Part shown: piece by piece, positions 54,402-61,484 of the stretch
Layout: each line of letters begins with the position of its first letter
Position numbering within the stretch: position 1 is the stretch's first letter
DNA from: Saccharofermentans sp.
GTDB lineage: Bacteria; Bacillota; Clostridia; Saccharofermentanales; Saccharofermentanaceae
Assembly (NCBI GenBank): GCA_024688685.1
Contig: JAILDX010000008.1
Location: forward strand, 62,001 to 126,000
Length of the DNA stretch: 64,000 nucleotides
Reading direction: 5' to 3'
The notes under the pieces: model-generated
What the model was told of the DNA's origin: nothing
What the model saw: only the letters and a program-made list of their open reading frames with translations
Databases searched by the model: none
Position numbers and translations under genes: made by a program

Positions 54402-55013
54402 TTACTCATTTTGCTTTTCCTCCTCGTTAATCTCCACCGCTGGAACCACGACCGAATACTCATGATTATTTCCACTGTAGTTAAGACCCACTATTATTGC
54501 AAATGACATCAATGCCAGAAAAATAATCGCAATTATTACAAACACCATGATATTTCTTATCTGATGAGTATAGTTGTCTCGATTTTCTTTCAGTTCTTTC
54601 CTGTACTCTTCCTTAAGCCTTTGTTCTCCCTGAAGCTGTTCACTGAACCTCTTCAGGCTTTCTTTCTGGATCTCAATCTGTTCGCCTTGCTGTCTGATTG
54701 ATTGTTCCTGATTAGCTATGGCAGCATTCAGTTCGTTTGATACAGACAAATGAAGCTCATCTATCTTCTCAGCTATTATCATATCCGATCTGTAAGATGT
54801 ATCATCAGTATCATTTGCTTTTATTGCTGCCTTAACACTATCAGATTCAACAGAAAACAGACGTGCAAGAGCTTTGATCTCCTCCTCATTAGGCAATACA
54901 ATGTCATTCTCCCAGCGGGATACTTTGGTTCTGTCAATGTGAAGTTCCCTGGCAACTTGTGCCTGAGAAAACCCATTGGCAATTCTTAGTTTCTTAAGGT
55001 GACGTCCGGACAT
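54402..55013 (-). CDS. membrane-anchored XRE regulator with coiled coil
   Basis: A 203-residue protein. Residues 5-58 are a Cro/C1 helix-turn-helix (LRIANGFSQAQVARELHIDR, VSRWENDIVLP). Residues about 85-150 form a coiled coil rich in Glu, Gln and Lys. A single membrane helix (about 153-178) and a short outside tail end the protein. So a DNA-binding head is tied to the membrane. Upstream of the lipoprotein and sigma genes on the same strand; it may link outside signals to the element. GGGGG-type site before ATG. Confidence 0.82.
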   Translation of the reverse strand: MSGRHLKKLRIANGFSQAQVARELHIDRTKVSRWENDIVLPNEEEIKALARLFSVESDSVKAAIKANDTDDTSYRSDMIIAEKIDELHLSVSNELNAAIANQEQSIRQQGEQIEIQKESLKRFSEQLQGEQRLKEEYRKELKENRDNYTHQIRNIMVFVIIAIIFLALMSFAIIVGLNYSGNNHEYSVVVPAVEINEEEKQNE

Positions 55014-55099
55014 GTTATTTCACCCCCTGTCTGAAGTGTATCAAGGCATTGTGATTTTTCAATAATCTCAGAAGATTTTGCACATCGAGAAAAACAGCT

Positions 55100-55140
55100 A
55101 AAATGCCACCCCCCCGAAAATACTGCGTTTGCGGGGTGTC
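55100..55140 (-). terminator. possible terminator of the AlbA_2 gene
   Basis: On the minus strand CACCCCGCAAA pairs imperfectly with TTTTCGGGGGGGTG and is followed by GCATTTTAG. It lies about 90 bases past the AlbA_2 gene stop. Confidence 0.45.
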
Positions 55141-55229
55141 GGGCATGCAATTTTGCACAATGTGCAGATTGGTGTGCACCTATTGACAGCGGATGGTTTT
55201 TGTGCCTTTAGATAGAAATGACACTTCGA

Positions 55230-56624
55230 TTATTTCAGTCTATATGTCCTGTTCTTGTTATTGCCTTCAGCAACAACCTCGCTCATACTCAATAAGATAA
55301 CCCTGGTTCTGTCATTACCTAAACCTATTGCACTCGCAATCTCAGAAACACGCGATTCACCATGTTCCTTTAGATAGATGATAATCTGTTCTTTATGCTC
55401 CGATGTTTTTATCGCTTGTTTTTTTTCGCTTGTTTTTATCGCTTGTTTTTTTTCGCTTGTTCTTCTGAATATAGTCAGTTTGATCCCATCAGCAAACTCT
55501 TCCCACACCGGTTCTTTAAGACCGTATTGCTCACATTCACTCATGATCCTCGGGATGCCGGTTCCCCAAGAATCGATAAGCTTCATGTACTGAAAAGCGT
55601 TAACTATGGCAGTGTTTCTGCACTGGGATCTGCCCGTTTTAATATCCTCGATCCTAAGTCCACCATATATACTGCCCGGAGATACAACCTCAAGCCTATC
55701 ATCATATAAACTGACCTGTATGCAGGAATTCTCAATATAACTCCGATGTACTACTGCATTAGCAATGGCTTCTCTTATAGTAGCAAGCGGGATCTCATAA
55801 ACGTCTTCAGTAAACAGACCCTTCACCTCACCGCCTATCTTTATGTTCCTGACAACAAACTGGAATGCCTCTTCTAACTGTTCCTGAATGGCACCATGGT
55901 ATTCCCTTTTATCCACAAAAACATTTCTGTTATTTCCTTTGAAAACAGCACACTGGATCTTTGCCATACTGTTCTTATTATCAGTCATAAGCATAAACGC
56001 ATGCGTAGGAACAATATCATTGCCAATCCTGCCGAGAACGCCAAAGTCTTCGAGTTTACCGAGAGAAACATCCTTTACCTGGAGTTTGTCTTCTTCAGAA
56101 GTACATCTCCTCAAAGCAATAGCTTTCATATCATCACAAAGCTTTAATGCTCTCGTTTCATCAAATTCAACTCCGATCTCAGGAAGCGAATCATAAATAA
56201 CATTCTGGCCTTCAAGCTCCAGTTCCTTTATCTTCGCCTCGCCGGCAAGCCGGCTCGTTCCATTTACACGGATATAAACAGAGTCTTTTTTACTCTTATT
56301 CTTCAGATAATATGGTCTGAATCTTCCAGGGAATACTTGAATCTCAAGCACCGTGACACCCTCAAGCGCCTTAACGGATATAATCGTATCAATCTGCGGT
56401 GTGCAATTATCAGCGATCATGTTTGTTATTGCATCTGATAATTTAAAAGGATTGTTGTCCTCAAGCCCAACTACCTCTTGAGAATCTTCATCAACCCCAA
56501 GTATCACCCTGCCTCCGCTGGTATTAGCAAAAGCTATGATATCCTTGAAAAACTTCACCTTCTCTTGCGGTATTGTCCTCTTATATTCAATTTCCTTATC
56601 TTCGCCCCAGTATTGAGATGTCAT
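55230..56624 (-). CDS. AlbA_2 domain ATP-binding protein
   Basis: A 464-residue protein of the AlbA_2/Schlafen-like family. The N-terminal AlbA_2 part has EYKRTIP and FANTSGGRVILGVDED (about 11-46). The middle holds a GHKL-like ATPase (IREAIANAVVHRSY, LEVVSPGSIYGG) and the C-terminus a winged helix. Members are regulators or defence-linked proteins, often on mobile elements; the target is unknown. Near residue 395-420 the 9-residue unit TSEKKQAIK is repeated in tandem. AAAGG before ATG. Confidence 0.82.
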   Translation of the reverse strand: MTSQYWGEDKEIEYKRTIPQEKVKFFKDIIAFANTSGGRVILGVDEDSQEVVGLEDNNPFKLSDAITNMIADNCTPQIDTIISVKALEGVTVLEIQVFPGRFRPYYLKNKSKKDSVYIRVNGTSRLAGEAKIKELELEGQNVIYDSLPEIGVEFDETRALKLCDDMKAIALRRCTSEEDKLQVKDVSLGKLEDFGVLGRIGNDIVPTHAFMLMTDNKNSMAKIQCAVFKGNNRNVFVDKREYHGAIQEQLEEAFQFVVRNIKIGGEVKGLFTEDVYEIPLATIREAIANAVVHRSYIENSCIQVSLYDDRLEVVSPGSIYGGLRIEDIKTGRSQCRNTAIVNAFQYMKLIDSWGTGIPRIMSECEQYGLKEPVWEEFADGIKLTIFRRTSEKKQAIKTSEKKQAIKTSEHKEQIIIYLKEHGESRVSEIASAIGLGNDRTRVILLSMSEVVAEGNNKNRTYRLK

Positions 56625-56702
56625 ATTGCTCTACCTTTAATTTTTATTGTAAATTAATTATATCATTGCATATCTATAGCGAAATAAAAACACTAAAAGT
56701 CA

Positions 56703-56727
56703 ACTTTGTCCCATAATGGGACGAAGT
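56703..56727 (-). terminator. second copy of the element palindrome
   Basis: ACTTTGTCCCAT (56703-56714) and ATGGGACGAAGT (56716-56727), one wobble pair; matches the 51463-51489 palindrome in its core. It follows mobC on the minus strand and precedes the AlbA_2 start by about 80 bases. Confidence 0.65.
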
Positions 56728-56756
56728 CGTTTTCTTTCATATTCCACAGAAATCGT

Positions 56757-56844
56757 TTGTACCGAACAGGTACAAGACTGTCTCGGCGAGCACCGAATTT
56801 GTATATCATTTGTCAGACAAATTCTCGTTAGGGCTTTGCCCTAA
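56757..56844. other. candidate origin of transfer (oriT)
   Basis: Three inverted repeats in 88 bases next to mobC: TTGTACC/GGTACAA (56757-56763, 56769-56775), GAATTTGT/ACAAATTC (56795-56802, 56817-56824) and TTAGGGC/GCCCTAA (56828-56834, 56838-56844). Density and place beside a mob gene suggest oriT; the nick site cannot be named. Confidence 0.5.
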
Positions 56845-56853
56845 GACCCATTA

Positions 56854-57333
56854 TCACAATCGGTATATTAGTTTAATATGCTCAAGGATATCCGACAGAT
56901 CAGCAATGTTCTCGCGCAGATACAATTCATCGATTGTCTGGTTTTTATTCGCAACAGCTGCAATCTGATTAAAGTTGTTCCCTATCCTCTTAAGATCAAT
57001 CAGGATCCTTTTGTCATCAACTGACAGTAATCTGGGCGGAATTGTATTTCGAACAATAGATCTAAGGATCGATGAAGACGATAATCCGGAAACAGCAGAT
57101 GCTTCTTTTAGTCGCCGATACTCTCGTTCAGACAACCTAAAGTACACACCCCTACTATTAGCGCCTTTATCACGCTTTGGAACCCCTGGTATAGTCCTGT
57201 GTTTGAAGCTTTCAATTATCAGTTGCCTCACATATGCTCCAATACTCATCTCATCCGCATTTGCACTGTTCTGAAGGCGTTCATATTCTTCCTCGGTCAT
57301 CCGGATTGTTATTCGTCTATGCAGATTGGCCAT
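56854..57333 (-). CDS. mobC: MobC-type relaxosome accessory protein
   Basis: A 159-residue protein with two ribbon-helix-helix-like stretches (RITIRMTEEEYERLQNSANA and VYFRLSEREYRRLKEASAV) and the MobC signature LKRIGNNFNQIAAVAN near residue 115. MobC helps the relaxase open oriT. The start overlaps the rep stop by one base. A relaxase gene usually follows but none is present. Confidence 0.86.
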   Translation of the reverse strand: MANLHRRITIRMTEEEYERLQNSANADEMSIGAYVRQLIIESFKHRTIPGVPKRDKGANSRGVYFRLSEREYRRLKEASAVSGLSSSSILRSIVRNTIPPRLLSVDDKRILIDLKRIGNNFNQIAAVANKNQTIDELYLRENIADLSDILEHIKLIYRL

Positions 57334-58373
57334 TATAATCTATTCTCAGCTATTCTATGTTCTTTTGGATTCCTCCTTCTGATGAAGTCCTGGATTTCTG
57401 CCGAAAGGTAACCAAAGATGTCTTTATGGTATGCGATCTTGTAAATGTTGATCACCTCACTGAAATCTCCACGTTCATATGCTCTGGTTATGGCATCTCT
57501 GTATGCCTGAAGATCCGCATATTTATTCTTGCTCATGATCTCTTCTCTTGTGCCAGACCTGTGAGTTCTTGCTTCGATGTCTCCTGCCATAGTGTCCAAA
57601 TTGTTCACATGGTTATCCAGAATGTAATTACGTGCACCTATCAGATTCGTGATGCCGTTACTCTTCCATTCTCCCAAAGTTTTGACCACATATTTGAGGT
57701 TGAACATGTCACCTCTGAACAAATTGTCCTCAACTGCCAACATTATCATCTCATGATCCGTTTCAGCTTCAATCCACATACTGCATATTCTCTTTTCTTT
57801 CAAGTTAAGAGGTCTGCCTATGGTCTCTGATATCTCGGAGAGTAACTGGTCCAAATCTTCTTCAGATTCGCGCGCCCGTTCAGTAAGAAAGTCAGTTCTT
57901 CTTTGTTCTTTAGTATTTTGTTGTTTAGTACTTTGTTGTTTAGTATTTGATTCATGCGGATTTTCCGATATCGGATCTTCCGTAATCGGATTATCCGTAA
58001 TCGGGTTTTCCGCATGCGGGTTTTCCGTGTGCGGATTATCCGTATGCGGAAAATCCACATACGGTTCAAATCCAGTGTTTATGGGCTTTTCATAGATCGT
58101 ATAAACTATGTTGGACATCCTTCCCTTATCATCACGTTCCTGGTGTCTCACGATATACCCAGCATTTTCAAGTTCCTTCACACCGGAACTAATGGATGCA
58201 ATTTCCTCCTTACAGATCTTAACGAGTCCCAACAATGAGTAATCCCAATCATCAGGAAGTGACAGCATCAGAGAAAGCAAACCCTTTGCCTTCAACGAAA
58301 GACTGGCATCCTTCAAGTGATAATTGGCCATTACAGTGTAGTTTTGATTCTTCTCAACTCTGAATACTGCCAT
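57333..58373 (-). CDS. replication initiator-like protein (wHTH/DnaD-like, RepA type)
   Basis: A 346-residue protein. The N-terminal winged helix (residues 1-90, LSLKAKGLLSLMLSLPDDWD) matches plasmid initiators and DnaD-like replisome organisers. Residues about 100-160 are low-complexity repeats (HTENPHAENPITDNP, then KQQ repeats) coded by 15-bp DNA repeats. A DnaD-like second domain (about 165-235) follows. I infer it starts replication of the excised circle, with an origin in its own gene. GGAGG before ATG. Confidence 0.8.
   Translation of the reverse strand: MAVFRVEKNQNYTVMANYHLKDASLSLKAKGLLSLMLSLPDDWDYSLLGLVKICKEEIASISSGVKELENAGYIVRHQERDDKGRMSNIVYTIYEKPINTGFEPYVDFPHTDNPHTENPHAENPITDNPITEDPISENPHESNTKQQSTKQQNTKEQRRTDFLTERARESEEDLDQLLSEISETIGRPLNLKEKRICSMWIEAETDHEMIMLAVEDNLFRGDMFNLKYVVKTLGEWKSNGITNLIGARNYILDNHVNNLDTMAGDIEARTHRSGTREEIMSKNKYADLQAYRDAITRAYERGDFSEVINIYKIAYHKDIFGYLSAEIQDFIRRRNPKEHRIAENRL
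57909..58062 (-). repeat. 15-bp iteron-like arrays inside the rep gene
   Basis: Seven tandem 15-bp units (57958-58062) of the form GGATTATCCGTAATC, and next to them three 15-bp units (57909-57953) of the form TTTAGTATTTTGTTG. Unit length equals five codons, so the frame is kept. Iteron arrays inside the initiator gene are known for the RepA_N plasmid family; here they are a candidate origin. Confidence 0.85.
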
Positions 58374-58463
58374 CTTCTACTCCTCCCCATACTTATGCAA
58401 ATGGACTTCCGCCACTTCAACGACCGCGGCCTTCCGGTTGCACATTACAATCATTTTTGTCAT

Positions 58464-58586
58464 AAAATACCACTCCAATCTGTACCTTAGATTTTGAATA
58501 GGCACATAATGTATCACTCCAATACCAGCAAATCAGAAGTGGTATTTTAAGTTTCCGATACCGAAGTGATACATTATATGTCTATT
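58464..58586. repeat. interleaved inverted repeats upstream of rep
   Basis: Two inverted repeats cross each other in A-B-A'-B' order: AAAATACCACT (58464-58474) with 58538-58548, and a 22-base arm (58497-58518) with 58565-58586 that differs only by two G-U-compatible changes. The arms share TAYCACTCCAAT as a direct repeat (58468-58479, 58512-58523). As RNA this could form rival hairpins or a pseudoknot; as DNA, repeated protein sites. Confidence 0.75.
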
Positions 58587-58608
58587 GCTTTTCCTCCCTA
58601 AAACGCAA

Positions 58609-58641
58609 AAACGATGAGCAGCAAATAACTACTCATCGTTT
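58609..58641 (-). terminator. hairpin upstream of rep
   Basis: AAACGATGAG (58609-58618) pairs perfectly with CTCATCGTTT (58632-58641); TTTGCGTTTT follows on the minus strand. It lies upstream of the rep leader and may insulate it from host transcription through rlmD, or act as an attenuator. The remaining 58642-58789 shows no credible gene. Confidence 0.6.
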
Positions 58642-58789
58642 CTTTTATGTTCATTAATAGACGTGTCCCCCATGTCGACCTCAAAGACGACAGACACGGT
58701 TATTTTGTTGATTATGACTTTTTCTCGGTGGTTTTCACTAATTTGAGTAAAACTGTAAAACCTGCAAAAATGCGTAAATTCAAGTATTT

Positions 58790-59938
58790 CTAGGTATCTG
58801 TGCGTTGTAGCAGTGCCACGCACTCGACGTCATCTGTCCAGGGGAACATATCGACAGGCGTTATCTTAGTCATCTTGTAACCCTCTTCCCTGAAAAGCTT
58901 AAGATCCCTCAGAAGTGTCTCGGGGCAGCACGAAACATACACGATCTTCTCCGGGGACAGATCGCTGCAGGCCTTGATAAACCTCGCCGTGGAACCTGCC
59001 CTCGGCGGATCCATTATCACGCAGTCATAGTGTTCCGAACCCGATGACGCGATCTCCTCTATATAATTGGTCGCATCCCTGCATATGAATCTGACATTAT
59101 CAATATCATTTATCTTCATATTTGCCCTTGCATCCACAACGGCTTTTTTATTTATCTCGACACCGACAGCTTCCATACAGAATCCCGAAACACATATCGT
59201 TATGGTTCCCGTCCCGCAGTAGCAGTCGAGGACTCTGTGGTCGGGCTTAAGATCCGCCATTTCGATGGCGACGGAATACAACTTTTCAGCCTGTGGGGTA
59301 TTGACCTGGAAGAATGATTCCGGAGAGATCCTGAACTTTCTGCCGAGGAGCATCTCCTCTATGTAGCCTCTTCCGTATTCTGTCCTTGTCTGTGCGCCCA
59401 GTATCATCGAATCATGTCTGAAGTTCTGGTTGCAGAGCACCGTCGTTATCTCGGGATGCTCGTGCAGAAGCTCAGCAATAAACGATCCCTTTCCCGTAAA
59501 ATACTTGCTCCCCACAACGAGGACCACCATTATCTGACCGGTTGATTCTGAAATTCTTACAAGGATACGTCTGAGGAGACCTTTGCCGGCATTCTCATCA
59601 TAGATTGAGACCCTTTTCTTTGATGCGATCCTCGCTACAGTATTGATGATCTCCTGGGCTTTCTTATTCTCGATGTAGCACTTATCGTGCTCTATTATCA
59701 TATGAGATCCCTTTGCATAAGTACCGCATATGACACGTCCGCCCCTTATCCTCTTGAAAGCGGAATGAACCTTATTTCTGTAATAGTACGGCTTATCGCA
59801 GGCGAGGATATTACGCACTTCTCCGAGCCCGGAAAACATATCCGTGATCTTCGCCTGCTTCTGAGCAAGCTGGTACTCGTACGGTCTTCCAATATACTCG
59901 CATCCGCCGCAGCGGTCAGAAACCTTACATCCGCCCAT
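58790..59938 (-). CDS. rlmD: 23S rRNA (uracil-C5)-methyltransferase, RlmD type, 3' end replaced by the element
   Basis: A 382-residue SAM-dependent RNA m5U methyltransferase (TrmA/RumA family). The iron-sulphur start is CKVSDRCGGCEY. The SAM loop is VLDCYCGTGTITI, the catalytic VIMDPPRAG is near 305-313, and the catalytic Cys lies in YVSCCPETLLRDL. The last codons ALLQRTDT come from the integrated element; the original end (ALLQRQ) is left at 49197-49216. Only the last three residues changed, so the enzyme should still work. Start overlaps folD by 14 bases. Confidence 0.92.
   Translation of the reverse strand: MGGCKVSDRCGGCEYIGRPYEYQLAQKQAKITDMFSGLGEVRNILACDKPYYYRNKVHSAFKRIRGGRVICGTYAKGSHMIIEHDKCYIENKKAQEIINTVARIASKKRVSIYDENAGKGLLRRILVRISESTGQIMVVLVVGSKYFTGKGSFIAELLHEHPEITTVLCNQNFRHDSMILGAQTRTEYGRGYIEEMLLGRKFRISPESFFQVNTPQAEKLYSVAIEMADLKPDHRVLDCYCGTGTITICVSGFCMEAVGVEINKKAVVDARANMKINDIDNVRFICRDATNYIEEIASSGSEHYDCVIMDPPRAGSTARFIKACSDLSPEKIVYVSCCPETLLRDLKLFREEGYKMTKITPVDMFPWTDDVECVALLQRTDT
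58815..58825. other. right attachment core in rlmD
   Basis: GCCACGCACTC, within the codons for Glu-Cys-Val-Ala near the rlmD C-terminus, a strongly conserved stretch in this enzyme family and a recurrent target of serine-recombinase elements. Confidence 0.85.
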
Positions 59939-60782
59939 TTAGTGCTCTTTGTGCCCCTTTGACAGTGCTCTGGAGAAGGACTGATGTTGTAACGGCACCA
60001 ACACCTCCGGGAACAGGTGTAATTGCCGCCGCAGAAGTAGCTGCTCCATCGAAATCAACATCGCCGCAGAGCTTCCCGTTCTCATCAACATTCATACCGA
60101 CGTCGATAATGATCTGACCCTGAGCCGTCATGTCTGCCGTTATCATCTTTGCCTTTCCCGCAGCCGCCACGATAATGTCAGCCTTCTTCAGCTCATCGGC
60201 AATATTAACAGTCCTTGTATGACATACTGTAACTGTCGCATTTTCAGAAGTGAGCATAAGCGAGACCGGTCTTCCGATAACCGCACTTCTTCCGACGACT
60301 GTGACCTTTTTTCCGGTCAGGTCGATATCGTAGAAATGGAGTATCTCGATAACCGCCTGTGCAGTGCAAGGTGCAAACGCATTCCTGTCACCCGCAAACA
60401 TTGCTGCCTGGTTATAGATACCCATTGCATCTATGTCCTTATCCGCCTTTACGGTCTCGCGGATGTGAGCATCATTCAGGTGCTTGGGAAGCGGTCTGAA
60501 GAGCAGTATCCCGTGGATCATATCATCATTGTTGAGGCCATCGAACATATCGTCGAGTTCCTTCTGAGTGCAGTCCTCAGGAAGTGTAAATACTTCGTAC
60601 CCGCATCCGGCACTGTCAAACCGCTTGAGTATTCCCCTCTCATACGAAATATCATCAGGTCTCTCCCCGACTCTTATGACAGCGAGTCTGGGACTGATAC
60701 CCTTGCTCTTCAAATCTTCGATATCAGCTTTTGCCTTCTCAGTAATGCAGTCTGCTACAGGCTTTCCCTTCAGTTCGATCAT
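59925..60782 (-). CDS. folD: methylenetetrahydrofolate dehydrogenase/cyclohydrolase
   Basis: A 285-residue bifunctional FolD interconverting methylene-, methenyl- and formyl-tetrahydrofolate. The catalytic Tyr and Lys are in SYERGILKRF (about 49-58); VTVVGRSAVIGRPVSLML binds the nucleotide and ITPVPGGVGAVTTS ends the domain. Overlaps fchA by 4 bases and rlmD by 14, so the three are one operon. Confidence 0.94.
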   Translation of the reverse strand: MIELKGKPVADCITEKAKADIEDLKSKGISPRLAVIRVGERPDDISYERGILKRFDSAGCGYEVFTLPEDCTQKELDDMFDGLNNDDMIHGILLFRPLPKHLNDAHIRETVKADKDIDAMGIYNQAAMFAGDRNAFAPCTAQAVIEILHFYDIDLTGKKVTVVGRSAVIGRPVSLMLTSENATVTVCHTRTVNIADELKKADIIVAAAGKAKMITADMTAQGQIIIDVGMNVDENGKLCGDVDFDGAATSAAAITPVPGGVGAVTTSVLLQSTVKGAQRALNGRM

Positions 60783-61399
60783 AAAGGTGCTCCTCCGAGA
60801 CTCTCCGCGATCACATCATAGACATCATCACATTTTGCCGTTATCTCCCTGACGAGCATTATGCTCTTTCCATTAAGTTCCTCGGCATATTCCCTGTCAG
60901 ACATGAGCTTTGTATTGATATAGATGTTCATTATCGCACCCTTGGCAGCTGCCGAAATAAGCGTAGCTGCGCAGCCGACATCGCTGATGGCAAGCTTTGA
61001 ACCCTTTGAGCTCAGTTCAATCACAAGGTCCGTGCAGGATCTCAGTGTCTCGATCATGGCAAAAGGTGCACTGCAGGCTGTCTTAAGGGCATCCTCCAGG
61101 ATCACATCCCTTCCCGGATTGTCCTTCGGGATCGCATATGCTTTTGCGAGGGGCTCGAAAGCCTTAGCATCCTCATCTGTCAACTCCAGGAGACGGATCC
61201 TGAGTTTCTCGGCTCTCTCGATTATCAGCTCGATATCCTGCTGATACTGTGCGTACTTCTTCTTGCCTGTCGTAAGATTGGCAACCATACTGCAAAGTGC
61301 TGTTCCAACCGCACCGACTGTAGCAGATGCTCCGCCGCCGCCGGGTGTGGGACTGCTGCTCGCCAAAGCCTCTAAAAACAGATCTATATTCTTCTCCAT
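60779..61399 (-). CDS. fchA: formimidoyltetrahydrofolate cyclodeaminase
   Basis: A 206-residue cyclodeaminase that releases ammonia from formimino-folate to give methenyl-folate, which FolD uses next. The family start SSSPTPGGGGASATVGAVG is intact and the protein is helical throughout. This pair is usual in purine- or amino-acid-fermenting clostridia. GGAGGATC lies upstream of ATG; first gene of fchA-folD-rlmD. Confidence 0.93.
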   Translation of the reverse strand: MEKNIDLFLEALASSSPTPGGGGASATVGAVGTALCSMVANLTTGKKKYAQYQQDIELIIERAEKLRIRLLELTDEDAKAFEPLAKAYAIPKDNPGRDVILEDALKTACSAPFAMIETLRSCTDLVIELSSKGSKLAISDVGCAATLISAAAKGAIMNIYINTKLMSDREYAEELNGKSIMLVREITAKCDDVYDVIAESLGGAPL

Positions 61400-61444
61400 C
61401 TGAGTTGATCCTCCTTAAGCTGTCACGATATATTCTAAATAATA

Positions 61445-61470
61445 AAGCCCGCTTTGTCGATTGCGGGCTT
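61445..61470 (-). terminator. terminator of the NlpC/P60 gene
   Basis: AAGCCCGC (61445-61452) and GCGGGCTT (61463-61470); TTTATTATTT follows on the minus strand. Confidence 0.85.
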
Positions 61471-61484
61471 CTTATTATTTTGCA

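Larger units (their letters stand above)
49216..58825. mobile_element. 9.6-kb integrative mobilizable element in the rlmD 3' end
   Basis: The element lies between two exact copies of GCCACGCACTC (49216-49226, 58815-58825). The right copy is inside the last codons of rlmD. Beyond the left copy, minus-strand sequence continues the rlmD frame as ALLQRQ and stop at 49197, which is the displaced host gene end. The element supplies ALLQRTDT instead. It encodes a serine recombinase at the left end, MobC, a replication initiator and regulatory cargo. All its genes point the same way. It is visibly AT-richer than the flanks. No relaxase was found, so mobility may be lost or may need a helper. Confidence 0.9.

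Noticed and set aside
57909..58062. Could the 15-bp repeats be a CRISPR array?
   Set aside because: Units abut directly with no spacers and lie in frame inside a coding region.
51156..58680. Shared GGGGGACACGT near 51160-51180 and 58660
   Set aside because: An 11-base match in a 10-kb element is expected by chance several times.
58629..58823. 64-codon minus frame crossing the right attachment site
   Set aside because: It overlaps the rlmD end in another frame, has no start site and no recognisable features.
49216..58825. 11-bp direct repeats as a transposase target duplication
   Set aside because: The element encodes a serine recombinase, has no terminal inverted repeats, and the repeats are homologous rlmD codons.
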